From Kappaphycus alvarezii (taxonomy: Eukaryota > Rhodophyta > Florideophyceae > Gigartinales > Solieriaceae), in the NCBI GenBank assembly GCA_002205965.3, contig NADL03000061.1:248001-312000 (forward strand): a DNA stretch of 64,000 nucleotides. The letters are read 5' to 3'. Below the pieces are notes generated by a model. It ran no database searches and was not told the origin of the DNA. It saw nothing but the letters and a program-made list of their open reading frames with translations. Below are positions 12,150 to 23,169 of the stretch, in pieces; position 1 is the stretch's first letter; the number at the start of each line of letters is the position of its first letter. A program made the position numbers and the translations under genes.

Positions 12150-13375
12150 ATGAACGAAGAAGAGCACATTGCGCTCTTGGTCTCCATATTACGGCTCTTT
12201 TGCGCCACTACGCGGGCCGGGAATTCAGGAAGACGGATGCGAATCTGATTGGTCTTACGAGTCCTTGAAAGATCATGAGCCTTACTCCTCCGTCCCGCCC
12301 TCCGCCTTGTGCGTACGTTCGGATTATTTGCACAGCGGTGACAATGTATACTGCGCTATCGACGACGACACTGGCGAGGAGCGTACGGTTCTCTTGTACA
12401 CGACGGCGTTCGATGGATTTTCCGAGGAAAGCCATCCGGCCGTGAAAGGAGATCAACTTGTCTTAGGCAGACAAGACCGCCTTCAGACCATTGACAACAT
12501 ACATCAGTGGTGCAAAAGGTACCCCGAGCGGAAACTTCTGGTATCTTACACGCTTTATGGATGCTCCCTTGCGGATCCCACCCAGCACCGCTTTTTTTTC
12601 TCTCCAGCCAGTCCAATTTAGAGACTAGACAGACGGTTGCATTGGTGCCTCCCTTGGTAACGCCCTAACTGAGGACGACGAGTCTACCAAGGCCCTTCAT
12701 TGTGTGTCCGTCTGCCGTAAGAGGGCCGTCCGTAATCATAATAACCTCTTTAGGGGCGGCCTCATTCGAAAAATGAGGGACGGCCAGAAGCTACCCCCGT
12801 CACGTTGCTTCCTGTTACAGAACCGGCTTCCACCTAATCCCCCGGTTGAGTACGTCCTAAGTATACCACAAGGGATATACCTAGCAACCCTCATCGGATC
12901 GGACGGCGACAACCACTGCGTCTTTATCAATACGATTAGTCGCCGACTACTAAATCCGAAAGAAGAATTCTCGTTGGCGTTCTCTGCCGACGCTCTGAAG
13001 GAATGCGTGGGGCACATATCTGAATTCCACACCGTCCACGGAGTAAGGCGGGTCGTGCTCCTCGGTGGGGCTCCAGCAAACGCCTACGCCACCGTAAGGG
13101 GCATTATAGGACTAAAAGGAAACGAGAGGGGAAGAAGAAGGTTGAAGCGCAATCAAGCTCCCGTGGCGCCGGCTGACTCGCCCACCTTGCGGTCCAGGCC
13201 CGAGCAGCCAGCCTCTGAATGCCCCCATCTATTTATCTGCTTCCTTCTCCTACATATGATTTCAATTCCTTCCTCCTTCACTCGTCCTTGGTGTTGTGAA
13301 CATTTATTCACACTCCTGACTAATAAAAGCCACCAAATGGGCTATGTTCCTAGGTTAATCTTGCAGGGGGAATAG
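12150..13375 (+). pseudogene. Broken gene with a cysteine-protease-like segment
   Basis: Three coding-like frames follow one another. The first is ATG at 12150 to about 12248 (starts MNEEEHIALLVSILRLF). The second is 12,230-12,621, an acidic segment ending near a T8 run. The third is 12,625-13,375. The third frame holds GIYLATLIGSDGDNHCVFIN followed by a dipeptide-rich LNPKEEF stretch and a conserved-looking Cys about 20 residues later. Such a His-Cys-Val core is typical of papain- or Ulp1-like peptidase domains carried by some transposable elements, but I cannot identify the catalytic Cys, so the assignment is tentative. The C-terminus is basic (KGNERGRRRLKRN). A pyrimidine run ending in CAG at about 12,605 could be a 3' splice site. 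Its position directly behind the H3-tail-like ORF, on the same strand, suggests one element or one transcript. Confidence 0.35.
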
Positions 13376-14059
13376 TGTAATGCATGCGGAGAATCTTGTT
13401 CGGTTGGACCTACGTGTGTACCATAGCGGCCATTTGGAGTTAGAGATGATAAGGATGTGCAATGTAATGGCTGATAACGATGAGTATATAGTACAATGAT
13501 GGCGTCTCGTAGTCGTTTAAGTTGGTTGTCAATAATGGGGTTGTTTCGGGGTAGTTCTATGGTCCTGGTAGCGGTTCTGTTGGGCGTTTTCGTAGGGACT
13601 GGGTGATTTGGGAACCAGTGTAGGAACCAGTGTAAGGCGAGGCGACGTGGATGCCCCTTGACGATGGGGAGGTGAGAATGATGGGAATGTTCCGATTTGG
13701 GTTACAGCGGGTGTGTGTCGGGGTGAGAAGCGACGTTGGCGGCGGAATAGGGGGCTGTTACGGGTATTCCAGATGGTGGTGTGGAGATGGGATCCATGAT
13801 GTTCTGACTGCTGCTAGATGGTGGAGGAGAGCAATGTCCCTGTCGCGGCCTTCAGTGTTGTCGTGAGGAGGGGGGAGCAACGGGTCGTATGGTGAGGATA
13901 GGCGACGGATGTTTGCGCTGCCCATCCTTTGGAGGAGGGCAGGGAGTGTTTCTTAGTAGAACTGACATACCCTTTGATGCAGTACTTACTGCAGACTTTT
14001 GCTGAAAAATTTAGTTCGTCATATAATGTTGGACATACATATTTATATTGTTCCATTCC
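13376..14059. other. No gene; G/T-biased plus strand
   Basis: No motif or long frame is visible. From 13,500 to 13,900 the plus strand is unusually G- and T-rich, with a short direct repeat (GGGAACCAGTGTA then GGAACCAGTGTA). Confidence 0.5.
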
Positions 14060-14300
14060 GAGCATGACATTATAACTCATACTATACAATACAGTGTGAA
14101 GAAAAAAGGGCAGTCTGTCCCATTTTGTTAAGTCCGGAAAAGAGCCATTTCATTCCGGTGACTCACAAAAACGCAAAGATATAAAATTGTGACTCATGAT
14201 TTCACACAATATCATTTTAGGTACTGTCCTCACATCTCCCATGGCCTTCCTCAGGAAGCCGTTCTGTGTCTACAGTACGTTGCGGTACACCCAACGGAAG
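14060..14300 (+). repeat. Dispersed repeat R1, copy b (partial)
   Basis: This aligns with 23,340-23,520 through the shared blocks TTAAGTCCG..AAAGAGCC, GTGACTCACAAAAACGCAAA, TTGTGACTCA.GATTT.ACACAAT and CACTGTCCTCAC/TACTGTCCTCAC. It lacks the outer parts of the longer copies. Confidence 0.65.
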
Positions 14301-14302
14301 TC

Positions 14303-14363
14303 TTGTACTGTACTACACTGTACTGTACTATACTGTACTGTACTATACTGTACTGTACTGTAT
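14303..14363 (+). repeat. TACTGTAC microsatellite
   Basis: About 60 bp consist of TACTG/TAC variants, giving overlapping TACTGTACTATACTG palindromic units. Shorter clusters of the same words occur at many points in the window (for example 2,518, 9,540, 14,670, 23,530 and 40,510). Confidence 0.85.
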
Positions 14364-15198
14364 CGAGGATGCTCGGAAAAGGGGGACAATGATAGGTTAC
14401 GCTTGGCCCAAGGAAGGAAAGAAATAACGGAACTTTCAAACATTTCAACGCAAGAGTGGAATAGTGACCTCTAAAGGCTACACGCCCTCCTACCCCTTAT
14501 GCACGGTGGACCAACTTCTTCGTTCCTGCCTTGAACCCCCCTACAATTGTTCGAAAATACAAGTCGAAGACATAACTCTCTCAATTCACCTGACTCAGTA
14601 TTATAGAAATGTGTGTTTTCAGAGCAACTCCTAACGTTTGTTTACCACCATCACAAGTTTACTGTTCAGTACAGTACAGTACTGTAGGAACCGATTCCAC
14701 CAAACAATACAGTATGTGATGAAAAACGTTTCCGTGAAACAACAATTTGTCGAAGGGTGGATGGAATTCCACCAAAGTCAAATTCAGTCTATTACAACCA
14801 CGATCAACGTATGCAGTATGCAATTTATTTTTCCATTCCCGTTTTGATCTCAAGTTGTGATTAATTTCAAAATTTAAGTTGTGTACTATTGGTAGGTGAC
14901 AAACCTCCTGTGTGATAGTCCAAAACTTTTTTGTAAGAAAGCCGTAATTACCTGTACAGTATCCGTTGTACGGCCGTCATGCCGAAAATATTAACACCTT
15001 TTTTCCACATAAGTTCGTTGCAACAGTGCACCGTGTCCTAGAGCTCAATTTCACCCGCAGTGAACTTCAGCCAAGTTATCTTCTCTGTGCCAGACAATCG
15101 ACAGGACTTTGAGCCAATCGGTAACCCACAACACCAAATTTCACCCTCCTTCCCTATTAGGAGGACGATAACATCCACCGCAACCCATTTGTGTTAAG
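14364..15198. other. No gene seen
   Basis: Short frames only, with one further ACAGTACAGTACTGTA cluster near 14,670. The last 100 bases lead into the ATG at 15199 without a clear TATA element. Confidence 0.45.
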
Positions 15199-15757
15199 AT
15201 GGCTAAGAAGATGCGGGCAGGCCCGCCACCGCGACAGTCTCAAACTAGCCAGTCGAGAAGGAAGAAGGACACAGGTAAAAAACAGACGCCACCGGCTGCT
15301 GCGGCCGGATCGTCGGCCATCGTTGCCACAGATATCTCACGATGGCATCCTAAGACTCGCGATATACCTGTTTTAGTAGAAGTTTTGCCACCTATCCCTA
15401 CTCGGCAGAAGAAGGCCAAGAAGAAACTCACCGTGCTCTACGTCTCCGAATCAGATGACCGCTTCCGAACTCGATATCCGATTCACAAGAACAGTCGGGT
15501 GCAAAAGGGAAGCCGAAGAAATCACAAAAAGGGTAACCAATAAGCGCCCTTCGAAGAGGAGTCGAGAAAAAATTATGGATCTCATCACATCCCCGAATAA
15601 GACCGTGAAAAGAATGAAGCGTGATAATTCCAGACGCGGTCCTGATGAAGAACCGAACCTTGAGTTGTTTCTGCGAGACAAGGATTTCGATGGAAAGCGA
15701 CAGTCCATTAATATGAAGGAATTGGCTTTGATTCAGAATGCCCAGCAACCAAGCTGA
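15199..15757 (+). CDS. Lysine/arginine-rich hypothetical protein, split by one frame change
   Basis: ATG at 15199 opens a 114-codon frame that is very basic (MAKKMRAGPPPR, QSRRKKDTGKKQTPP, then KKAKKKLTVLYVSESDD). From ATG 15455 a second frame runs to TGA at 15757 with similarly basic content (KRVTNKRPSKRSREK and TVKRMKRD). The coding character moves from the first frame to the second near 15,450. This suggests one protein of about 185 residues with a single indel or a small frame jump. The clusters of Lys/Arg would suit nuclear import or nucleic acid binding. No domain is recognised. It lies 1.2 kb upstream of the helicase-related region on the same strand and might be its N-terminal part or a partner gene. 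Confidence 0.4.
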
Positions 15758-16430
15758 ATAATGACGCATCCGTTTTGTCCTAAATCTTGCCCTTGGATCA
15801 CGCGTCGATCAGCAAGACACATTCATAAATCTCTGATTTGATTCAGTGTCTGTAAAATCATATCACGGCACCAGCTCTCCGAATAACTCATCTGGTTCAG
15901 TTACCTGGAGGAAAATATTCATTTATCTATTCTCCTTATTCCTTTGCTTTCCAATGATCACTTCTCATTGGTTCTCATCCGTGGTCTACGAAATGCATTG
16001 CCTTCTCTTCGGTGCAGTGTTTGGACGTACGCTGTAAAGCTTTAAATTGAGCACTTCGATTCGCTAGGCGAGAAATCTCGACATTCGGCGAACTACGTCG
16101 AGCGTACTAGTAATACGTGTTTGTGTATCGGAGGAGACCAATTTCAGACGAAACTGTTTCCGGACATCATCCCAGATAACTTTGTCTATCAGCGGTGAGA
16201 GTGCGTAGGCTCGCAACAACCGTCGATCAACCTCTGTGAGCCACTGACAGCTTTGTTCACAAGTCTGAGCTTGGAAACGCCATTATTCCCCCCCTCCCGT
16301 TGAGAACCAATCTTGCAATTTGAAAAGTTTTGGAATGATATCTTGCATATGGTAAGTGCGAAAAGGAGGTAATTATTGGGCGAAAAGATCATGATCGAGC
16401 AAGATTATTTGCCAGCGTTCTTTCGCCTAC
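15758..16430. other. No gene seen
   Basis: A short hydrophobic frame (15,846-16,037) is present but has no supporting signal. Nothing else is recognisable. Confidence 0.4.
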
Positions 16431-16534
16431 AGCCCTCCGATGTTGAAAAAACGGAGGGAGACCGGTACGTGGTGGCGGATATCTAATGATGGGGAACTGG
16501 ATGGTGGATCTATCTGTCCTAAACGTATCAAGGG

Positions 16535-18642
16535 ATGTCTTCACTGCTCACGAGAGAGAACCGAGACTCAAGTCACTGGTGCAGGAGGATGTTATGTCTC
16601 GTTTTTCATCCACATTCAAGAGAGGTGGGATCATGGAAGGTGCTGGTTAGCACAGATCTGAACTTCTCCGCAGGCGCATTTCAGCTGGTTGTGGATCTTT
16701 GCTTCATCCTTCCCCATACGGTAACGCCCAGAACAATCTAAGAGTATGAGATACTATTCACACTTTGGTCTGGCTACTTTGCGACTAGACCTCCTATTCA
16801 ACTCTTATGCGACCAGAGAGCTGAAATTACGCCCTTTATCCGGCGTACTGACGAAATTGTTTCGCGTATTCTCAAGTTTCCCTAGGGTCATTGAGAAGGG
16901 ATCTTCTATAAGATGTTTTTCTCCAAGAGGAAAGGTCCTAATGCAGGAGATCTCGGTACATGTCATGTGTATAGCTGCATGTGCTTTGAGATGGCTTTCA
17001 CCTGACGACTGTGCTAATCGTGTTACAAATTTCCTCCAATGCCTGCGGGAAGTACGTCTAGGTACAGAGGATGTAGTACGTGACCCTTTCTGCCCTGGTC
17101 AATTCCAACATCTCGGTGCACATACTCCCGACATTGAAGCACCCAGTCAATACCACTACATGACTGAGGTTTGGACTTGGCTTTTCATGTAATGACGAAG
17201 GCCGGGAAAATGTTCGCGAAAGAAGAACTGAGAGCTCTTCGGATGAAAAACCGATACATACAGAAGCTTTACCTCCAATTTATTCGTTCCAATTCATCCC
17301 TCAGACTATATTCAAGAGCCTACACTTCTTCTTCCTATCTAGAATCGAGGCTAATATTTCACTACACACGAGGGAGGCGGAGGCTTCAGAATGTCTCATT
17401 GCCATTTACGGTGTTGCAAACAAGCTATGGGGATCAGTTCACGGAGAGTCTGACAATATTCCAGTCATGGAAGCATCTCAGGTTACACCCGCTCAACCCT
17501 CCCCCTTCAATCTGGTACTTCATCTGCTGGAGATCCACGGTCACTGTTTGGGACATCTACCGCGCTCGGGCAGGATAGTGCTCAAGGGGGCAATACGCAA
17601 GTACGTGGTTGTCCCTTAATTCCGAAGTCGGAAAGGTTCCTGTATGAGTCGGCGCTCGACATGGAGAGGGATCAGCCGTAACTGGTTTTTGGTTTCAACA
17701 GTTCTTAGATGTACTTAGAATCCCACTTCTCCTACTTAATTTATATGGTACTCAATTCTGAAGGAGTTTTTTACAATCGCAACTTCTGTTTGGAAGTCGA
17801 CCAGGAAATTGATTAGAACACCCAAAAGATGCTTGACGTATGTCTCTTACAACTGTTCAATGTTCGGCGACTTGGCATTTCATCGAAAATACCGACCCGT
17901 GATATGCACTAATGTATGGTAATGGCAACAGAAGTTATAGCAAAAGGCTGCATGGAACTACGCAAAGAGGGGCTTCTCGGTATTCCACCAACGTACGGCC
18001 GCAGACCTGCAAAAGCACTCCCGTGTAGGTCCCCTCCGGATAGGGAGGGATGGCATTCTGATATCATTGTGTGGGCCTTGTGGTGAGCTCCATATTCCAA
18101 GGTACGTTCATTCCAAAGTTTGGAGCAGAACGGTTGGAAATTATGAGACAATAGGAATTGGTCCTGTGGTGATTCCATTGTCATTGTTAAAGGATAGTAA
18201 GGTGTTACCCGGTGATATGTCGTTGCTATCGTTTTCCGTCACGTGCGAGAGTGAATGTACAAGGAACTCTACGTTCCCTTCATCGGATTCGACAACTATA
18301 GGTCCAGCTCGTTTTACTTCAGGCAGTATGGTGGAGTTGCGTCTATAAATGGAAGAACGTCTGATAGGTTCCCTATACGCACTTGTCCACGGAAAGCCCT
18401 ATTTGCTACCCTCTCGACAAAGAGGTAGTTGGGCCCCGACCCGCCACGAATTGCAGCTGTTGTTTTGGGAGGACTCCGGAAACAATCGCCATTTCTTTAC
18501 TCCATTCCAAGATCTTGGTGCTAATGGCGGCGTTGTTAAGATAAATGAAGTCTGGAATTGCCGGCACATATGTAATATTCATTGGAATATATTGGGCTAC
18601 ATTAATATACCGACACTCCGTTATGGTTTCTCGGATCCGTAG
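16535..18642 (+). pseudogene. Coding-like fragments upstream of the helicase domain
   Basis: Successive plus-strand frames at 16535-16741, 16746-17192, 17171-17578 and 18067-18642 have protein-like composition, though no family is recognisable. The last is 192 codons with a single internal TAA at 18346-18348. They run directly into the superfamily 1 helicase motifs and share strand and disruption pattern with them. I therefore read them as the N-terminal half of the same large gene, broken by several indels and stops or by unrecognised introns. I cannot assign a domain, and 17,580-18,060 shows no clear coding frame. Confidence 0.3.
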
Positions 18643-18799
18643 TGGGCTCGGCAGCTAATGCATAGTGATTTTAACTTTCTGCTTACGGCGTATGCAATGA
18701 CTAAATCCGGTCTGAATAAAGTGGCCCGCAGCCTTGCCGTTCTACAGTTCAGCCTTACAATGTGAACCAAATGGACCAACTCCAAAAACTATTGAATGA

Positions 18800-20450
18800 C
18801 ACAAAACTGCAAGTCTCGAGTGAATGAGTCTCAGTTGGGAGTTCTCGTAGCATGGGATTTCATGCTGCATATAATTTGCTGTTTTCCAGTGGATGTATTG
18901 AATCCTACCTCGACTATTGTGTGCAGCTAGGTCCCCAAAAGCAAGGTTGTGCAGTCGGTAATACTTTGTAAAGGCCCTCCCGGTAATGGGAAGAGTCATG
19001 TCTCTAATCTTCTCATCCGTCTGACAGTTGAGAAGGTGATGGTGTCTGGTAACTACCCGAATTTACGCAGTCAGAGCTACCAACAGGACGCGTGCTCATT
19101 CTCAGTGTTAGCAATGCTGCAATGGATAACTTATTCTTGAAACACCTCCGATTTCTAGGCTCTGACGTGAGCTCGTCGGTAAAACCAGTCCGCTTTGGAA
19201 AAAACTCAAATGTGGAAGAAGTCGTGAAATGCGATTTGTCAAAGATGTGTACATCTACAGAAGCCATACCGTTGTTTCCGCACCAAGGTTTCCGCACCAA
19301 GGTCATACTTCTTTCACAACGGAACCCATCAACATATTGGACAAGCACTCCGTGATTTTCGGAACCATTGGGTCAGTTCTTGTGCAACAATTCGATGGTG
19401 TTCTCCCTTTCGATATATTCATTGTTGATGAAGCCGCAATGGGAGATGAAACTGAAGCAGTCACCTGTTTGTCCGGGGTACAGTCTTTGACGGGGGTTAC
19501 TCGCTTTGGTACTTCAGTTGTATTTTTTGGGGACCCATTTCAAAAGACTCCTTTCCTGGCGCATTACCTGAGACAGTGGTTGCAGCATCTACATAAACGT
19601 GGCCATTTTATTGGAGAGAGGAATGAATAAGACATATGCTGCTGCCACAACATACGCAGCGGCTGAGTCCCGTGCTCATCATTCCGAAGGAGGTTTTGAA
19701 AGTACAGACTTGTATCCAGGTACGTCCTTTTTCCTAAATGAACAAATGAGAAGTGTTGGGCCTATTGGATCGCTGGTAAGTGAGCGTTTTTTACGGAGGG
19801 AGGGTTAAGAATGGTCGAAGCCCAACAAATACTGCGTGGATACGCTTTAATAACGCCAATCATCTTTATTTTCTGGGCAAGAAGTTTTGAAGGGTCAGCG
19901 TTATTGATACAAAGGAGGCTTACGGACGGCATTGAAACACGTAACGACAAGCTAGGTTACTCCAGCAAGTATGAGGCTAAATTGATCGTATCCATGATTC
20001 ATGATTGGAAGGCAAAGATGAGGACCCTTCAGATTTCTCACACCCTACATAAAGCAGTTGGAAGAAGTTTCGGACTTTCTCCGACGGAAAGGTTTTGCAC
20101 AAGGCTGTTACTGTTATGACTTTTGGCTCGTGTCAGGGCTCGCAGCTCGATGTTGTTTTCATATCACTGGTAAGTCTACATTCACATGTAGCTTTATGTC
20201 CACAATTACTATCACCGGAACTGAAGCAAACTTTCTCGACGACAAGGGGGCGGCCTGTGTCGCTCCATCTCGAGCGAAAGAGGTTTGCTTTCTTACCGGA
20301 AAGATTGACATCTTCGGCAAACATTCAAGCGTTTGGAAGAACATTCTCAGCTGTATTAAGGAGAAAGTAGTCTCGAATAACCGCAACATAGTGTATTGGT
20401 CGATTCGTGATACTAGCAATGGGAAGCAGTCAAAGATCCAGACAAGATGA
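18800..20450 (+). pseudogene. UPF1/DNA2-like superfamily 1 helicase, disrupted
   Basis: The SF1 motifs occur in the right order but in changing frames. There is a Q-motif-like RVNESQLGVLV (about 18,815-18,850) and Walker A GPPGNGKSH (18973-18999). Motif Ia is RVLILSVSNAAMDNL (about 19,089-19,133), motif II is DEAA (19427-19438) and motif III is GDPFQKTPF (about 19,529). Motif IV is FFLNEQMRS (about 19,730), and EAKLIV follows near 19,975. Motif V is TFGSCQGSQLDVVF (about 20,119-20,160) and motif VI is VAPSRAK (20259-20279). DEAA and the QG-x-x-x-D pattern fit the UPF1/NAM7/DNA2 group of ATP-dependent helicases acting on RNA or DNA. A stop near 19,628 and frame changes at about 19,290, 19,590, 19,810 and 20,200 block translation. 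A short GT-AG intron explains one change, and a 14-bp tandem duplication another. Host gene, viral or mobile origin cannot be told apart. Confidence 0.65.
19049..19086 (+). other. Candidate 38-nt GT-AG intron in the helicase gene
   Basis: Removing bases 19049-19086 (begins GTAACTACC, ends CCAACAG) joins VMVSG to RVLILSVSNAAMDNL in frame. That gives the usual spacing of about 20 residues between motifs I and Ia. Without the removal, the two motifs lie in different frames. The intron would be very short. An unrelated small insertion is the alternative. Confidence 0.45.
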
Positions 20451-20994
20451 TGATGTGCTCAATGATGAATAAAATGTCAGTTACATTGTGTGTCATTGTT
20501 CACCGTGCGAGTACTTCGTCTTTGATTGTATGTTATAATGTTTACGTATACCTGTAAAGGGGTGGACACAGATTCTGACGCTATATTCATAGGCTCCTCG
20601 TGCGATACAAGTTGCATATTTAAATTCTGGGCTATTGTCCGCGATGAACCGGACGTTATGTACACCTCTGTTGCTAGAATACCAACTACCTCCAACTTGT
20701 TTCGATAGCGTATCTATTTACAGCGAAGTAATTAAATTTGCGCGTTCTATGATACATGTAACTTGATTCCCGACAGGTGGAAAGTACACAGTGGACCACT
20801 TAATAGAGATCATAGAAAGAACAGAACGCGCAACATGGTAAAGATCAAACAAAGACCAGCACGCGCTCATTCCATAACGTTTGGGTCAGTCAAAATCAAA
20901 TACTTCACAACTTAGAAGTACTAGAAACTTTTGCTGTACTCATTGGCCACCCAAACGCTACAGGCGGCAGCTAGCGCATAGACAATCCTACTTC
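20451..20994. other. No gene seen
   Basis: The AT-rich intergenic interval between the helicase region and the convergent minus-strand gene shows only short frames. Confidence 0.4.
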
Positions 20995-22436
20995 TCACAC
21001 GTCGCCGCGATAATGCGAGCGCAGTCTCATGGGGCGGCACGGCCCAGAGGGGGTCACTGGGATGCGGTGTATGTCTGACCAACGTCGATTCAATCCCCGA
21101 ACGCCGCCTCTCTGTTGTGTTTTCGGATCAAGAGGACCCCCAGTATCTTCTTCGGTCACTGTCGGGACAGTACATTCGGCAAGCAATTCATTGGGTGTCG
21201 GCGAGTACATAATCTCAGTTATGTAGTCGAACCCTTTATTCAATTCTTCTGTCATCCTGGCTATGTTCCACGAAATGTCGCATTCTGTGAGGAATGCTGC
21301 GTTGCGGAGCACAAAAACCCCATCTAGGTCTCCCTTGAGACGGCTCTCATGGAACCCAAGTTCTTCGAGTAGCTGTGATACACTCCATTTGATGCAGTTG
21401 CCGACCAACACTTCCACACCGTCCGAAGACTCCAACTTAAAGAGAGGAGGTGCACCGGCCTCCCAGATTCCCAGAATTGCCCTCACCATTTTGGTCTGCA
21501 TCATTTCAGCGTCAGGTACACACAGAATGAAGGCGCCCTCCTGGCCCATGGACGAGGCTCCCCGCATATTTGCATCACAAAGTTCTTTTAAAGCAATAGT
21601 CGACTGCAAATGAGGTACGGTGACCCCACGTGGTCCTACTTTGAGCCTCAAGTCATAAGGTAACCTTGAAAACCTAGCATTACCTGATGGGGCTGAAGGG
21701 AAGGGGTAATGTCTTGGACGGCCGTGAGGCGTCTTCACATTTCCAAAGCAAGCCTTGGTTTGCAACAACCTGACCGCGTGTGGAACATTTCTCCATCCGT
21801 GCCATGTCCGGTTGGCCAAATCCAACACAGTCTAGACCACCTGGAAAGGGATCTCCACCCTGCACAGTTAAGGGATATTTTCACAGCGAGGCAGGTTGGA
21901 CAACAACTGTAGTACCTGATTCGCAAACCATTACCCGCCTTGTATAAGCGCCGGGGTGAACAATGTCGGAAAACAGAGGCGGCCCTTCCTTCATCACCTC
22001 CGCTACAACAGCCGTTGATGCAATATCAACACCACCTGCAACGTCCGCGCGGCCCCGAAATTAGTGCTGCTATCAACACCAAGGAAGATGTACGCAACCA
22101 GTCCCCATGGATGGGAGCGAGGCAAAAGCATATTCTTCGACATAAGAAACCCATCCGTGTCGAGCACGTTACATACGGAGATTTTACTGGCTTCAGTGAA
22201 GGTATCTGCAATTCGAAAGTAGTCACGCATCCCCAACCCAGCCTTACTGTCCAGGATGAAGTACAGGGCAGGATTGCAAGTCACCGTGAACGCCTACAAC
22301 TACATGGAAGCGGACTCCGGCTCGGTGGTAGGCGCGGAGTGAATCCCAGACGAGAGCGCCGATAAAATCTCCCTAATGGAGGCCACCGTGTTTTCGAGAA
22401 CTGGGCACGATTTTGCCGTCGTGATACCTCTCATGA
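20995..22436 (-). pseudogene. Hypothetical gene, largest part a 277-codon open frame
   Basis: A minus-strand frame beginning with ATG at 22436 (MRGITTAKSCPVLENTVASI) continues to about 22,003 with two close TAG stops near 22,302-22,308. A second frame then runs 21,828-20,995 for 277 codons without interruption, although its first ATG lies about 88 codons in. Visible features are the segments VGPRGVTVPHL, EGAFILCVPDAEMMQ and FKLESSDGVEVLVGN, a charged stretch with ECDISWNIARM, and a Pro/Arg-rich C-terminus. I do not recognise the family. The pattern L-x3-x-ELK/RLK, then D-(I/M)-x-W, then F/GFD resembles the 5.4-6.5 kb protein, so the two may be distant members of one family. The long uninterrupted frame makes it the best preserved non-transposon coding region in the window. 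Confidence 0.45.
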
Positions 22437-22439
22437 CCA

Positions 22440-23165
22440 ATAAGTCTTCACGTTGCAGCTTGTTACCCACATGAAACTCGATCTTTTCTGGTTCTTTTAC
22501 GCCACAGGGATACGGGGGGAACCCTCTTCGAAAGAAAGGAAAGGAATGGACGGGGGAGGTTTCGGCACAATGACAACACCGCCTTTGTGTAGAGGCAAAG
22601 CGCAGTACCGGAAACTTGCAACCGAATGTCCATTATGTGGACCGTATTGACGTATGGTAAAGCTGATATATATGGGATAGCATATGTATCGAAAATCATC
22701 GGGGATTACGCTAGCGCCTGATGCCGCCCGGGGTTTTTCTCCCCTCCCATTACGTGCGGATGACATATGGAAGGAGGGGTGTGGGGAGCGCGAAATTGCG
22801 GTGGGTGCGCGGTTATTTTGCGATGATTGTGTGTTGATTCTGCGTGCTGCACGAGTTGTATGGTTTGTACAGGTTGAAAAGGGTGTATGGATTGTGGGTG
22901 CTGTGCGGGCGGTGCTGGTTGTGGTGTAGAGGCTTGACGATGCCCAAAGGGAGGGTCATGGTTGTGTAGGCGGCTCTAGGGGGTTTTCTATTTGTGTGGG
23001 AGTGGGTTGAGGATGGCAGGGTGTGGAGAATGGTCATTTTGAGGTGAAAGAGTGGAAGTAACCAACGCGATGTACCATAGTAGACCAAATTTTGCCAATA
23101 CCCGACGAAAGTAGCGTACTGTACTCTGACAGAATGCGTTGTTTTGTAGCCAGTACGAAAAATCG
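22440..23165. other. No gene; G/T-rich plus strand
   Basis: The stretch 22,830-23,030 is markedly G- and T-rich on the plus strand (runs such as TGGTTGTGGTG). It produces a His/Pro/Thr-rich false frame on the minus strand. No motif is visible. Confidence 0.45.
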
Positions 23166-23169
23166 CTTA

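Noticed and set aside
22813-23088. 91-codon His/Pro/Thr-rich minus frame
   Set aside because: It is the complement of a G/T-rich low-complexity tract.
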